From: Paraburkholderia caribensis
GTDB taxonomy: Bacteria; Pseudomonadota; Gammaproteobacteria; Burkholderiales; Burkholderiaceae
NCBI RefSeq assembly: GCF_002902945.1
Contig: NZ_CP026102.1
Location: 1,612,001-1,676,000, forward strand
Reading direction: 5' to 3'
DNA: 64,000 bases
Under the pieces are notes generated by a model, which did no database searches, had not been told where the DNA came from, and was given only the letters and a program-made list of their open reading frames with translations. Below, piece after piece: positions 25,644 to 34,348 of the stretch; position 1 is the first letter of the stretch, and each line of letters opens with the position of its first letter. Position numbers and translations under genes: made by a program.

Positions 25644-26444
25644 TCAAGGCGCCGGTAGCGCGCGGTCGTAGAGCCGGGTCAGGTTGCCGGGCGATCCGAA
25701 TGCCGTCGCCTGCAATGCCGTGCCGTACTGGTTTCGGGTGCCATAGCCCTGCGCAGAAACCTTCACGCCCGTTTGCACGAGCGTTGGAAACTGCTGGGCG
25801 ACCGGCGGTGTGAGCTTGATCACGGTGCCGTCGGCGAGAATCACGCCATCGGGTTCGCCGCGCGGTGCAGTCGTGACGTGCGCCACCTGGCCCTGCGCGC
25901 TCAGGCGCGACAGCCCCGCGCCGCGCAGTTCACGCGGCAGCGGCAGCGCCCCCGGCTGCGGCGGCTGATCCACCAGTTGCTGGCCGCTGCGGGTGTCGAT
26001 GATGCGCTGCGCCGTCAGATTGCCGGCCGCATTCCGCCACCCGCTAACCTGCACCTCGTCGCCCAGGCGAACCGTCGCGGTGAGCTGTGCGCCCATGTGC
26101 GGCGGGAAATGCACGAGCACGCCGTCGCTCGTCAGAAAGCCATCGACATCGCCATCCGGATTGATGAGAAAGCGCGAGACGGTGCCCTGCGCGGTAACAG
26201 CAGGCCCGACGTCGGCAAGCGGCCCGCCGCCGCGCGGCGGCGGGAACGGCACCATAGGAGCCATGTCTCGCGGCGGTACGGGTGGCATCGCGCCTGTCGC
26301 GACGGGAGGCGGAGGCGCAGCGGGCGGCTCGGGTTGCGTCTGGGCCGCGCATCCCGCGCTCGCCACGACGAGCGCCGTAACATGGATTGCATTCAGGACG
26401 CGCGCCGTCGCATGGCGGCGCGGGTACTTCGGTATCGCTTGCAT
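25644..26444 (-). CDS. Two-module secreted lipoprotein-like protein
   Basis: A 266-residue protein starting at 26444, where GGAG sits eight bases upstream (a longer reading from 26480 lacks a ribosome site). The N-terminus is a signal sequence (VTALVVASAGCAAQ, possible lipobox), then a Pro-rich linker of about 55 residues (PEPPAAPPPPVA). Two modules follow: GTVSRFLINPDGDVDG with VHFPPHMGAQL and LGDEVQVSG, then GQVAHVTTAPRGEPDG with VIKLTPPVAQQF and VKVSAQGYGTRNQYG. They are clearly the same module as in the adjacent gene. Function unknown; an envelope-associated binding protein is likely. Confidence 0.72.
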   Translation of the reverse strand: MQAIPKYPRRHATARVLNAIHVTALVVASAGCAAQTQPEPPAAPPPPVATGAMPPVPPRDMAPMVPFPPPRGGGPLADVGPAVTAQGTVSRFLINPDGDVDGFLTSDGVLVHFPPHMGAQLTATVRLGDEVQVSGWRNAAGNLTAQRIIDTRSGQQLVDQPPQPGALPLPRELRGAGLSRLSAQGQVAHVTTAPRGEPDGVILADGTVIKLTPPVAQQFPTLVQTGVKVSAQGYGTRNQYGTALQATAFGSPGNLTRLYDRALPAP

Positions 26445-26592
26445 GGTCCACTCCTTCAATTGGCGTGGAGTGTTTTGCAAGGCCTATGCCATTGACCGAA
26501 AGCCCGTGGCGCCGGGCAGCGATGCGATTGAGCCGGAACGCAGTGTCAAGCAACCGGACAGTTGCCGTCCGTTTTTCCGACACCTGGGCACG

Positions 26593-27978
26593 TCAGGCAT
26601 CAGAGTCGGACAGGCCCAGACTCGCCAGACGCGTGTAGAGCGACTGCCGGCTGATGCCGAGCCGGCGCGCCGCTTCGGCGCGATTGCCATCGGCGAGCGC
26701 GAGCGCTCGCGTAATCAACGCACGTTCAAGTTGTGCGAGCGCTTCGTTCAGTGGAAGTTCGATGAGGCTCGCGGGAATCGCGTCGGCCGGGTGCGTGCCT
26801 GAGTCGAACAGGAAGGCGAAGTCTTCACGCGTGAGCAGCGAAGAGGACGCGAGCGCATGCGCGCGCTCGATCGCGTTCGCCAGTTCGCGCACGTTGCCAG
26901 GCCAGGTGAAGCTGACGAGCAGGCGCTGGGCGTCGGCGGAGAGATGCTTGCGCGCCTCGTCGGACGGTCCTGCCAGCGCCACGAGAAAGTGTTCAGCCAG
27001 CGGCAGGATGTCCGCTATCCGCTCTCGCAAGGGCGGCATGTACAGCGGAATCACATTGAGCCGGTACAACAGATCCTGGCGAAACGTGCCCGCTGCGACC
27101 ATGCCCGGCAGGTCGCGATGGGTCGCGGCTACGAGGCGTACGTCGACTGCAATCGTGCGGCTGGTACCGAGCGGCGTAATCGCCCGCTCCTGCAGCACGC
27201 GAAGCAGCTTAGCCTGCATCGCCAGCGGCATGTCGCCCACCTCGTCGAGAAAGAGCGTGCCGCCGTGCGCCTCTTCGAAACGGCCGCGCCGCTCCGCATG
27301 GGCCCCCGTGAACGCACCCTTGCCATGGCCGAACAGCTCGCTCTCGAGCAGATCCTGCGGAATCGCCGCGCAATTCACCGCAACGAACGGACCGTCGGCG
27401 CGCGCTGACGCACGATGCAGCACGCGCGCGGCCACTTCCTTGCCGGTGCCCGTTTCGCCTGTGATCAACACGGTCGAGTTCGTGCCCGCCGCACGGCCGA
27501 GGCGCTTCTGTACGTCGCGCATGGCTTCGCTGACCCCAAGCAACTGCGGTTCACGTGAAGACGGCTCCTCCGCAAACGCCTGCGCCGCTTCAGGCGCCGG
27601 CGCATCGACACGGGCCGCAAGGATGCGCTCAAGGAGTCTCGCGATCTCGTCGCGGCCGACCGGCTTCGTCAAGTGCTCCCAGGCTCCGAGCCGCATCGCG
27701 CGGATCGTGTTGTCGCTGGTCGCATACGCGGTCAGCATCACAACGGGAACCTGCTGCGGACCTGTCAGTCCGCGCAGCGACTCGAGCACCGAGAGACCAT
27801 CCGCGTCCGGCAACCGGAAGTCGAGAAAGATACAGTCGGGCATCGGATGCTCACGCAACGATTCAAGCGCTGCTTCACCCGAGCGCGCCTCGAGCGGCGT
27901 GTGGCCAAGGTCGCGGACAGTTTCTGCGAGGCCGTCGCGAAAGGCGTCGTCGTCGTCGATGATCAGGATGGTCGCCAT
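26593..27978 (-). CDS. NtrC-family sigma-54 response regulator
   Basis: A 461-residue regulator. The receiver domain has the acidic IDDDDAF and the phosphoacceptor Asp in CIFLDFRLPDADG. The AAA+ domain has Walker A GETGTGKE and the sigma-54 contact loop GAFTGA (in ELFGHGKGAFTGA). A Fis-type helix-turn-helix closes the protein (AEAARRLGISRQSLYTRLASL). The ATG at 27978 overlaps the end of the kinase gene by 16 bp. It should activate sigma-54 promoters on phosphorylation. The two module proteins lie directly downstream and are possible targets or accessory partners. Confidence 0.93.
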   Translation of the reverse strand: MATILIIDDDDAFRDGLAETVRDLGHTPLEARSGEAALESLREHPMPDCIFLDFRLPDADGLSVLESLRGLTGPQQVPVVMLTAYATSDNTIRAMRLGAWEHLTKPVGRDEIARLLERILAARVDAPAPEAAQAFAEEPSSREPQLLGVSEAMRDVQKRLGRAAGTNSTVLITGETGTGKEVAARVLHRASARADGPFVAVNCAAIPQDLLESELFGHGKGAFTGAHAERRGRFEEAHGGTLFLDEVGDMPLAMQAKLLRVLQERAITPLGTSRTIAVDVRLVAATHRDLPGMVAAGTFRQDLLYRLNVIPLYMPPLRERIADILPLAEHFLVALAGPSDEARKHLSADAQRLLVSFTWPGNVRELANAIERAHALASSSLLTREDFAFLFDSGTHPADAIPASLIELPLNEALAQLERALITRALALADGNRAEAARRLGISRQSLYTRLASLGLSDSDA

Positions 27979-29447
27979 GGTATGTCGATCACAAAGCAGG
28001 TCTGATTGGACTCCTGGGCGAGCCACGCGCGGCCGCCATGGGCCGACGCGATCTCGCGAACCACAGCAAGGCCGAGACCCGATCCGTCGGGCCGGCCCGT
28101 CACGAATGGCTCGAAGATGCGCTCGCGTTCGTCTGCCTTCACGCCGGGACCATCGTCGAGCACCTCGAGCCTGAGCCGCTTGCCGCCGTCCTGGGTCGTG
28201 GCACGTGCCCGGACCGTGACCTGTCCGCCGGACGGCGCATGCCGCAGTGCGTTGACGATCAGGTTATCGAGCGCGCGTGCCAGTTGCGCGGCATCGAAAG
28301 CGGGACGCGTGGCACAGGAATCGGCTTGCGACGTCAACGATAGGTGCCGGTTCTCTGCGCCCGCTTCATGCGGACGAACGACATCGGAGAGCCACGCGGG
28401 CAGATCGACTTCCTGGGCGCGAATGATGACCGGCTGGGTTAGCGCAAGCAGGCTCGCGAGCTGCGACTCGACACGCCCGACCTGCTCGATGACGGTTCTC
28501 AAGGCAGCCTCCCGGCGTGCCTCGTCACCCGCGAGCGCGTTTTCCGCCTTGAGCCGCATCGCCCCTACGGGATTGCGGATTTCATGCGCGATCTGCGCGG
28601 CCATCTTGCCCAGCGCGCCGAAGCGCTCCGCCTGCCCGAGCTTTGCGCGCAGTTCGCCCGCTTCACGCTGAAGACGGTCGGCGCGCTCGACGTATCGATT
28701 GAGCGCGTCGACGATGTTGTCCAGATCCCGTTCGCCGAGCCGCTCGATGTGCCTGCCCTGTTCAAGCCTGCCGTTCGGCGCAAGTGCCAGTTCGAGTTGC
28801 GTGAGATTACGCTTCCAGCGCCTGAAGGCCATGGCGAGCAAGAGCGCCAGCACCACGATGATCGCGAGTACGCCTGCCAGCAAGGTCGCCGCGCGCTGAC
28901 CATACGGCCCGAACGGCGGGCGCGCGCGCGTGAGCACCCATGCGAAGAGCCCGGCATGATGCGGGACGGGGCAGGCGACGGCGATCACTGCATCAGCACT
29001 CGCGGGTACGACGTCCGCCCGCATCTGGCCGGTGCTGGCTACATTGTGCAGCGTGCGGAGAATGAGCGGCGTTTCCGCCTCGGGGATGTCGCGCTTCACG
29101 CCGCTGCCTTCATAGGTCGGAAACGCATACGCGAGAAAGCCATTCGGTGCGCCGGCCGTGGGTGCGACACTCCAGAAGCCGCCTTCGATACCCTCCGTGC
29201 GGATCAGCACGAGATCGAGCACGGCATGCATGAGATCGACGTCAGCTTCATCCGGCCGCCGTATCGACAGATCGTAGCGCGATGCAACCGCCGTGCACGT
29301 CGCTGTCGCCTGTTGTTTCGCGGCATCGACACGCTCTCCGAGTGCCGACGACAGCATCAGCCACACGGCTACGATCAACATGCCACACAGGATGGCGACA
29401 AGTATCCACAGTACGTAAAGCTGGGTGGAGAACGACGGTCTCGGCAT
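27963..29447 (-). CDS. Membrane sensor histidine kinase
   Basis: About 494 residues from the ATG at 29447; the frame stays open to 29504 and an upstream start is possible, because none has a strong ribosome site. Two membrane helices (about residues 8-32 and 190-215) flank a periplasmic sensor of about 160 residues without a recognisable fold. The transmitter has the H-box IAHEIRNPVGAM, the N-box DNLIVNALRHAP, the G1 box DDGPGV and the G2 box GSGLGLAVV. It pairs with the NtrC-type regulator through a 16-bp overlap. The ligand is unknown. Confidence 0.9.
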   Translation of the reverse strand: MPRPSFSTQLYVLWILVAILCGMLIVAVWLMLSSALGERVDAAKQQATATCTAVASRYDLSIRRPDEADVDLMHAVLDLVLIRTEGIEGGFWSVAPTAGAPNGFLAYAFPTYEGSGVKRDIPEAETPLILRTLHNVASTGQMRADVVPASADAVIAVACPVPHHAGLFAWVLTRARPPFGPYGQRAATLLAGVLAIIVVLALLLAMAFRRWKRNLTQLELALAPNGRLEQGRHIERLGERDLDNIVDALNRYVERADRLQREAGELRAKLGQAERFGALGKMAAQIAHEIRNPVGAMRLKAENALAGDEARREAALRTVIEQVGRVESQLASLLALTQPVIIRAQEVDLPAWLSDVVRPHEAGAENRHLSLTSQADSCATRPAFDAAQLARALDNLIVNALRHAPSGGQVTVRARATTQDGGKRLRLEVLDDGPGVKADERERIFEPFVTGRPDGSGLGLAVVREIASAHGGRAWLAQESNQTCFVIDIPWRPS

Positions 29448-30021
29448 AAGGAGCCTGCACGGGAACTGAACGAGGATGATCATTAGCAAATTCTCTGCCG
29501 CCATCCGTGGATGACAGCGCGTTCGTTCAATTGTGCCTCAGCGCGATAATGCGGCGGACCGGGATTGCGAAAACCGATGCGTTCGCTTTGTTTCGGCATC
29601 AGCGTTCTATGCGGAAACACAGGCCGACTATGGATCGACGAATAAGAGTGCGTATCGCTTTCAATTGTTACAAAAAACTCGCGCAACGTCTTTCGTCACG
29701 ACCTAGAGTCCATTCCACGCATCTGACAAATGACCGTCGTGGCAAAGAGGCCAGTCATCATGAACCGAGGTTTCTGATGCGTGAGAAAACCGTTTGCTAT
29801 GCGTAGTTCAGTCTTGACCGATGCGCTGGCGGTGACCAGCGTTCGCGTTCTGTGGCGATCGAAGCGGTAGCACCTAAGGCGAGCGAACAATGGCGGAAAC
29901 AAAACGCGCCGACGAAGCCGTCGTTGAAAACATCGGCGAAGAAGCAAGCCACTCCACTGATTTCGCAACCGCTAGCAGGCTACAGCACGTTGCTACAGGC
30001 CGCAATGGAAAGGAGCCTTCC
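29448..30021. other. Intergenic stretch between kinase and sialidase-like gene
   Basis: About 570 bp between divergent genes, less GC-rich than the neighbours around 29650-29830. I find no supported gene or repeat. Confidence 0.4.
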
Positions 30022-31464
30022 ATGCGTTGCTACAAGCCCCGTGTAGTGTTGAGTAGCATCCCGCTCGTTATTGTCCTCGCCACAATCATGCCGACCAGTC
30101 GTGCTGCGCCCGTTCTGGTCTCCGGTCCTAGTCCCTTTGCGAGTTGCACCACAGGCGGCCCCGGCACGAACTATCTGAACGCCGAAGTCGAGCCCTGGAT
30201 CGCCAGCAGCCCGGCCAACCCCACGAAACTGATCGGCGTATGGCAGCAGGACCGATGGGACAACGGCGGCGCGCACGGCCTGGTTGCCAGTTCATCGAGC
30301 GATGGCGGTTTTACATGGAGTAAGCCAGCGCCATTGCCATTCAGCGCATGCGCGGGCGGGACAGCTTACGAGCGCGCGTCCGATCCGTGGGTGTCGATTG
30401 GGCCCGATGGCAAGGCGTACGCTGTTTCGATCTCATTCAATCAATCCGACAACAGCAATGCGGTACTCGCTTCGGTTTCGAACGACGGCGGCCTGACGTG
30501 GGCGCTACCGAGCACCATCATCGCCAACAACGAACCGACATTGCAGTTCTTCAACGACAAGGAGTCGGTGACGGCGAATCCCGTCAAGGCAGGCGTCGCC
30601 TATGCCGTGTGGGACCGGCTGGAATTGCCGAACGGGAACCCATACGCCAACCGGCATACGGCAGCGTTCCGGGGGCCGACGCTGTTCTCGAAGACGACCA
30701 ATGGCGGTAAATCATGGAGCACACCAACCGAGATCGTGAAAGTACCTTCCCGCCAGCAGACCATCGGCAACCAGATCGTGGTCAATTCGCAGAAGGGAAC
30801 GCTCTATGACTTCTTCAACCTGATCTCTCCGCCGTTTTCCAAAGCGGCCGGCAAAGTGGCGTTCATCAAATCGACCGATGACGGCGCAACGTGGACGAAG
30901 CCGAAAGTCATCTCGGGGCTGCAGACCGTATCGGTCTTCAATCCGAATACCGGCGATGCGGTCCGTTCAGGGGACATCATTCCCGAGCCCGCAATCGACC
31001 CGACTACCGGGCGGCTCTACGTCGTGTGGCAGGATTCCCGCTTCAATGGCGGGCAGTACGATGAGATCGTGCTTTCCACGTCAGGTGACGACGGCGCGAC
31101 CTGGAGCACGCCGATACGGGTCAACACGCCCACAGGACGCCCCGCATTCAATCCGGGCATCGTTGTCAACTCGTCGGAAAGCGTTGCCGTGACGTACTAC
31201 GATTTCCGCAATCTGGCGGCTGGCAACATCACTTCGCTACCGACGGATATCTGGCAAACGACATCGGCCAACAAAGGCGTCACGTTCGGCAACGAAATCC
31301 ACCTGGCGGGCTCGTTCGACCTCACGACTGCACCGAATGCCGAAGGATTCTTCGTCGGGGACTATCAAGGGTTGATCGCGATCGGCTCGACATTCGTGCC
31401 GTTCTTCGTACAAACGAACACGGGAAATCTCACAAATCGCACCGACGTGTTTGCACAGCCGTAG
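30022..31464 (+). CDS. Secreted sialidase-fold (BNR/Asp-box) protein
   Basis: A 480-residue exported protein. The ATG at 30022 follows AAAGGAG and begins a signal peptide (VVLSSIPLVIVLATIMPTSRAA). Five Asp-box repeats are visible (SSDGGFTW, SNDGGLTW, TNGGKSWS, TDDGATWT, GDDGATWS), typical of six-bladed beta-propeller sialidases. The arginine triad and catalytic Tyr/Glu of true sialidases were not confirmed by eye, so enzyme activity on sialic acid is not claimed. It could be a glycan-binding or other hydrolase propeller. It converges on the TadG-like gene. Confidence 0.8.
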   Translation: MRCYKPRVVLSSIPLVIVLATIMPTSRAAPVLVSGPSPFASCTTGGPGTNYLNAEVEPWIASSPANPTKLIGVWQQDRWDNGGAHGLVASSSSDGGFTWSKPAPLPFSACAGGTAYERASDPWVSIGPDGKAYAVSISFNQSDNSNAVLASVSNDGGLTWALPSTIIANNEPTLQFFNDKESVTANPVKAGVAYAVWDRLELPNGNPYANRHTAAFRGPTLFSKTTNGGKSWSTPTEIVKVPSRQQTIGNQIVVNSQKGTLYDFFNLISPPFSKAAGKVAFIKSTDDGATWTKPKVISGLQTVSVFNPNTGDAVRSGDIIPEPAIDPTTGRLYVVWQDSRFNGGQYDEIVLSTSGDDGATWSTPIRVNTPTGRPAFNPGIVVNSSESVAVTYYDFRNLAAGNITSLPTDIWQTTSANKGVTFGNEIHLAGSFDLTTAPNAEGFFVGDYQGLIAIGSTFVPFFVQTNTGNLTNRTDVFAQP

Positions 31465-31508
31465 ATGCCAGGGAGCGATTCGATCCGTGAAGCGGACCTG
31501 GCGGCGGG

Positions 31509-32624
31509 TCACTGCACCAGGCGCGGCGGCGTGATGGCACCATAATTCGGTCCCACGCCGCCAGAGTTCGCCGCCTGGCACTTATCCGGCTGATTGCTCA
31601 TCTGCACGAGTATGTACGGCTTCGATCCGTTGTCCGCCTTGAGAATGCGCACACAGGCAAACGCCACCACGGGCTGATAGCCCGTCCCGACACTGTTGAC
31701 GACGGGCACCGTTTCGTACTCGCACGAATGGTCTCCGTTAGCGCTGCAGTTGTCGACCGCCGTGAAGAGCGTGTTCTTTTCGCCAGGCTGGATGTACGTG
31801 CCGGGTTGCGAGCCAATGCCGAGCGAATCGGCATTCTGGCCTGCGATCAGTCCTCTCACGAACGGCACATCGTTTTGCTGACTGGTCAGTGTCGTCCACT
31901 GCCCCGCTTCGCAACCATTTGCCTGATACGCCGACGAAATCTGGAAGACGTAGGGCGTATTGGGCGTCTGATTCACCGTCTGTCCGCTGAGGGGTGCCGT
32001 GCTCGTTGCCTGCTTCGGTGAGTTGGTCGAGGTGTTCCAGTAGTTGTCGTAGAGGCATTTCGAAATCGCGACGGGAAAGAGACCGCGGGGACCAACGTAC
32101 CCTGGTCTCGACACCACCGCTGTCGCAATGGCAGCGGCCGACAGCGACGACACGCCCAGAATGCCCGCCAGATAGACGGGGATGCCACCGTTCGCATTGG
32201 CCGTACTCTTTGTCATCGTCACCTGGATAGCCGGCAGATCGTTCGCCCCAGGCGTAAATGGCACTGCCTGCAACTTGCCGGGCGCACCCGTCACGTTCCA
32301 GTAACCCGAGGCAATCTGCGTGAACTTGATCGCGGCGCCCTGGACCTTGTTCGAACTCGATGCCGTCGCAAAGCCCGATGCCTTTTGTGTCGCCGAACTC
32401 CAGTCAGGTGCCGTCGCCGTGGCATTACCGCACTGCGTACGCTGAAACAGACACGGCGCGCCCGCAAGTGCCGCAGCGTCGGCGGCATTCTGCAATTCGT
32501 TTCGCGCGACCAGCAAGTTGCCGATATCGATTGCCAGCGCCGCGAACCCTAGCAGCATGACCAGACTTATCGCAGTGACCACGGCAACGGCGCCTCGCTG
32601 CCTTGCTTTACTTTTACCGTGCAT
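31509..32624 (-). CDS. TadG-like pilus/secretion protein
   Basis: A 371-residue protein with an N-terminal hydrophobic anchor typical of Tad pseudopilin-like proteins (QRGAVAVVTAISLVMLLGFA then AIDIGNLLVARNELQNAADAAALAG). The AADAAALAGA motif is the hallmark of TadG/Flp-associated proteins. The C-terminal three quarters is an extracytoplasmic region with several Cys. It starts 10 bp after the TadE-like gene. No Tad ATPase, secretin or Flp pilin gene is nearby. Confidence 0.82.
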   Translation of the reverse strand: MHGKSKARQRGAVAVVTAISLVMLLGFAALAIDIGNLLVARNELQNAADAAALAGAPCLFQRTQCGNATATAPDWSSATQKASGFATASSSNKVQGAAIKFTQIASGYWNVTGAPGKLQAVPFTPGANDLPAIQVTMTKSTANANGGIPVYLAGILGVSSLSAAAIATAVVSRPGYVGPRGLFPVAISKCLYDNYWNTSTNSPKQATSTAPLSGQTVNQTPNTPYVFQISSAYQANGCEAGQWTTLTSQQNDVPFVRGLIAGQNADSLGIGSQPGTYIQPGEKNTLFTAVDNCSANGDHSCEYETVPVVNSVGTGYQPVVAFACVRILKADNGSKPYILVQMSNQPDKCQAANSGGVGPNYGAITPPRLVQ

Positions 32625-32634
32625 GATGGCCGTC

Positions 32635-33180
32635 TCACTCGTTGTTCATGATCGTGGTGGCCGTCATGACGATCGGCCCCGTGAATGCGGACAACATGGC
32701 ACCCAGCCCTAACCCTGCGTACTGGTACGAAACGGTGACCGTGAGCGGCGTGCCGAACGTGCCGCCTATTCCGGATGGCACACTGACCGTCGGCGTGTTG
32801 CTTGAGCCAAACGTAATCAGATAGTTCTGGCAATAGGCCAGGACCACATTCGTGACGTCCTGTTTGCTCGGCTTCGGATTGCGTAACACGACACCAGCGC
32901 GTGCACCTTCGCGACTCGCATTCGTGATCATCGCCTTATCGTAAAGCGCCACCCCAAACTCGGCGGTGCTGAAGATGATCAGAAGCAGAAGCGGCAACAC
33001 GATGGCGAATTCCACGGCCGCCACACCGCGTTGCGCCCCGAGATTCCTTCGGCGACGATTGTTCGCAACAGGTACATCGCCACTCACGCCATCGTGTGGA
33101 AGCGCACTGTCATTTACCCGTCGACTTAAATGCCGGGTGACGGTCGATGACCGGCTCTCACGTGCAGATTTGCGCTTCAT
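32635..33180 (-). CDS. TadE-like pseudopilin
   Basis: A 181-residue protein with a 45-residue basic leader followed by QRGVAAVEFAIVLPLLLLIIF, the TadE/pseudopilin signature with the conserved Glu. GGGGGAG lies just before the ATG at 33180. TadE is processed by the prepilin peptidase of the Tad system. The leader is longer than usual. It forms an operon with the TadG-like gene. Confidence 0.85.
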   Translation of the reverse strand: MKRKSARESRSSTVTRHLSRRVNDSALPHDGVSGDVPVANNRRRRNLGAQRGVAAVEFAIVLPLLLLIIFSTAEFGVALYDKAMITNASREGARAGVVLRNPKPSKQDVTNVVLAYCQNYLITFGSSNTPTVSVPSGIGGTFGTPLTVTVSYQYAGLGLGAMLSAFTGPIVMTATTIMNNE

Positions 33181-33719
33181 GAACTCCCCCGTATTCGCTT
33201 GATGTATTGCCGGATGAATCCGGCTTTCGTCTTGCGCGTCGTATCCGTCAGAGCGAATCGACGCGAAGCGCCTGCAACTTCGCAAATGACATGCCAATGC
33301 CGGATACACCTTGCACACATGGGTCATCGCGACCGTTGCTTCGGGTTCTGCAGCGCAGGCCCGCCATGGACGTTTCAGCCTGGACACGCATGATCGATAC
33401 GTCCGACGCGAGATGTCACGTCTTTCTATAATTAATGGCGTTCGGCTGAATTAACGGTAGCCGTCCGACCTGTCTCACGCTTGAGACAAGGCGGAGAAGC
33501 GTGCGAATAACGGAGGCGTATTCGCTTAAGCATCCCTTAAGCAATCGCGGCTATAACCGCTCTTAGATCAGCTTCGCCGCGCAGAAACATTCTTCATAAA
33601 AGAGACTCCGCGCGATGACTCGTTCTGCGCTTCGACAGATGTCCAGCCGACGCAACTGTCGCTAGAGGTAACAGACGCGAAACATGGTCACGAACCATTC
33701 GTGGCGAAAGGAGCCGGGA
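33181..33719. other. Intergenic stretch with a symmetric repeat
   Basis: About 540 bp upstream of divergent genes. At 33471-33488 TGTCTCA-CGCT-TGAGACA is a perfect 7-bp inverted repeat, and at about 33524-33542 TTAAGCA is repeated twice. Both may be operators for the tadE or 33720 genes. No gene is supported. Confidence 0.4.
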
Positions 33720-34088
33720 ATGCAAGTCATTCGCTACGGTTTCAGTCATCAACGATCGGTCAGCGTGCTGTGCGCTTTGATATTGTCGTCGGTCGACGCA
33801 CGCGCCGAATCGGTATGTCCCGCCTATGTAGAACTGCCGACAGGCAGCGCTTTCAATCTGGCGCGCCTGATTGCGGACACAGGCTCACCCGAGCTTGCAC
33901 TCAGGAAGATTCGGGCTGCACTCGCGCAAGTCTCCGCTGCGGGCGGATGCCCCAAAGCCGAAGAGCCGAGTGCGTGTCAGGAAACATTGGCCGTGGCGAG
34001 AAAGGCGATGGCCGCGCTTCAGGCCTGTACGGCGAAGCCATCGCCCGAAGAAACGGCCGAACAGAACCGACCGGCGCCATCGAAATAG
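33720..34088 (+). CDS. Small secreted protein of unknown function
   Basis: A 122-residue protein starting at 33720 after AAAGGAG. A signal peptide (VSVLCALILSSVDARA) is followed by a helical domain with four Cys residues (SVCPAY, GGCPKAEEPSACQ, ALQACTA), likely two disulfides. The C-terminal tail is rich in Pro and Glu. I do not recognise a family. Confidence 0.65.
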   Translation: MQVIRYGFSHQRSVSVLCALILSSVDARAESVCPAYVELPTGSAFNLARLIADTGSPELALRKIRAALAQVSAAGGCPKAEEPSACQETLAVARKAMAALQACTAKPSPEETAEQNRPAPSK

Positions 34089-34135
34089 CGCAATGCGTTT
34101 TTTAGTGGAAATGCATGTTGTTTCGCAGCCGCTTA

Positions 34136-34303
34136 TTAGCAGTTTCCTTTCTTGGCCTGACCCGGCGGGCAGTAGCCATTGCCCGGCCCTCCCTGCGGCT
34201 TGCCTTGCGGTACGACCACTGCATGAGGTTCATCGGGCAAATACACCGCGCAGCCTGACAATCCAGCCATTGCTGTCGTCAACAGGATCATGATTATTTT
34301 CAT
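34136..34303 (-). CDS. 55-residue lipoprotein
   Basis: A short gene read directly from the sequence: an N-terminal signal with lipobox LSGC (Cys18), then a Pro/Gly-rich mature part with YLPDEPHAVVVPQGKP and a Cys-containing end (GYCPPGQAKKGNC). It lies just downstream of the DUF4382 gene on the same strand, 45 bp away. No clear ribosome site was confirmed. Its size and composition match small Burkholderia lipoproteins. Confidence 0.6.
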   Translation of the reverse strand: MKIIMILLTTAMAGLSGCAVYLPDEPHAVVVPQGKPQGGPGNGYCPPGQAKKGNC

Positions 34304-34348
34304 GGCGTGAATGGGGAAAGACCTCGTGGCCTCTCCCGCGCTCCCGGT

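Noticed and set aside
30022..31464. Calling the propeller protein a true sialidase virulence factor
   Set aside because: Only Asp-boxes were confirmed; the arginine triad and catalytic residues were not, so the enzyme activity is left open.
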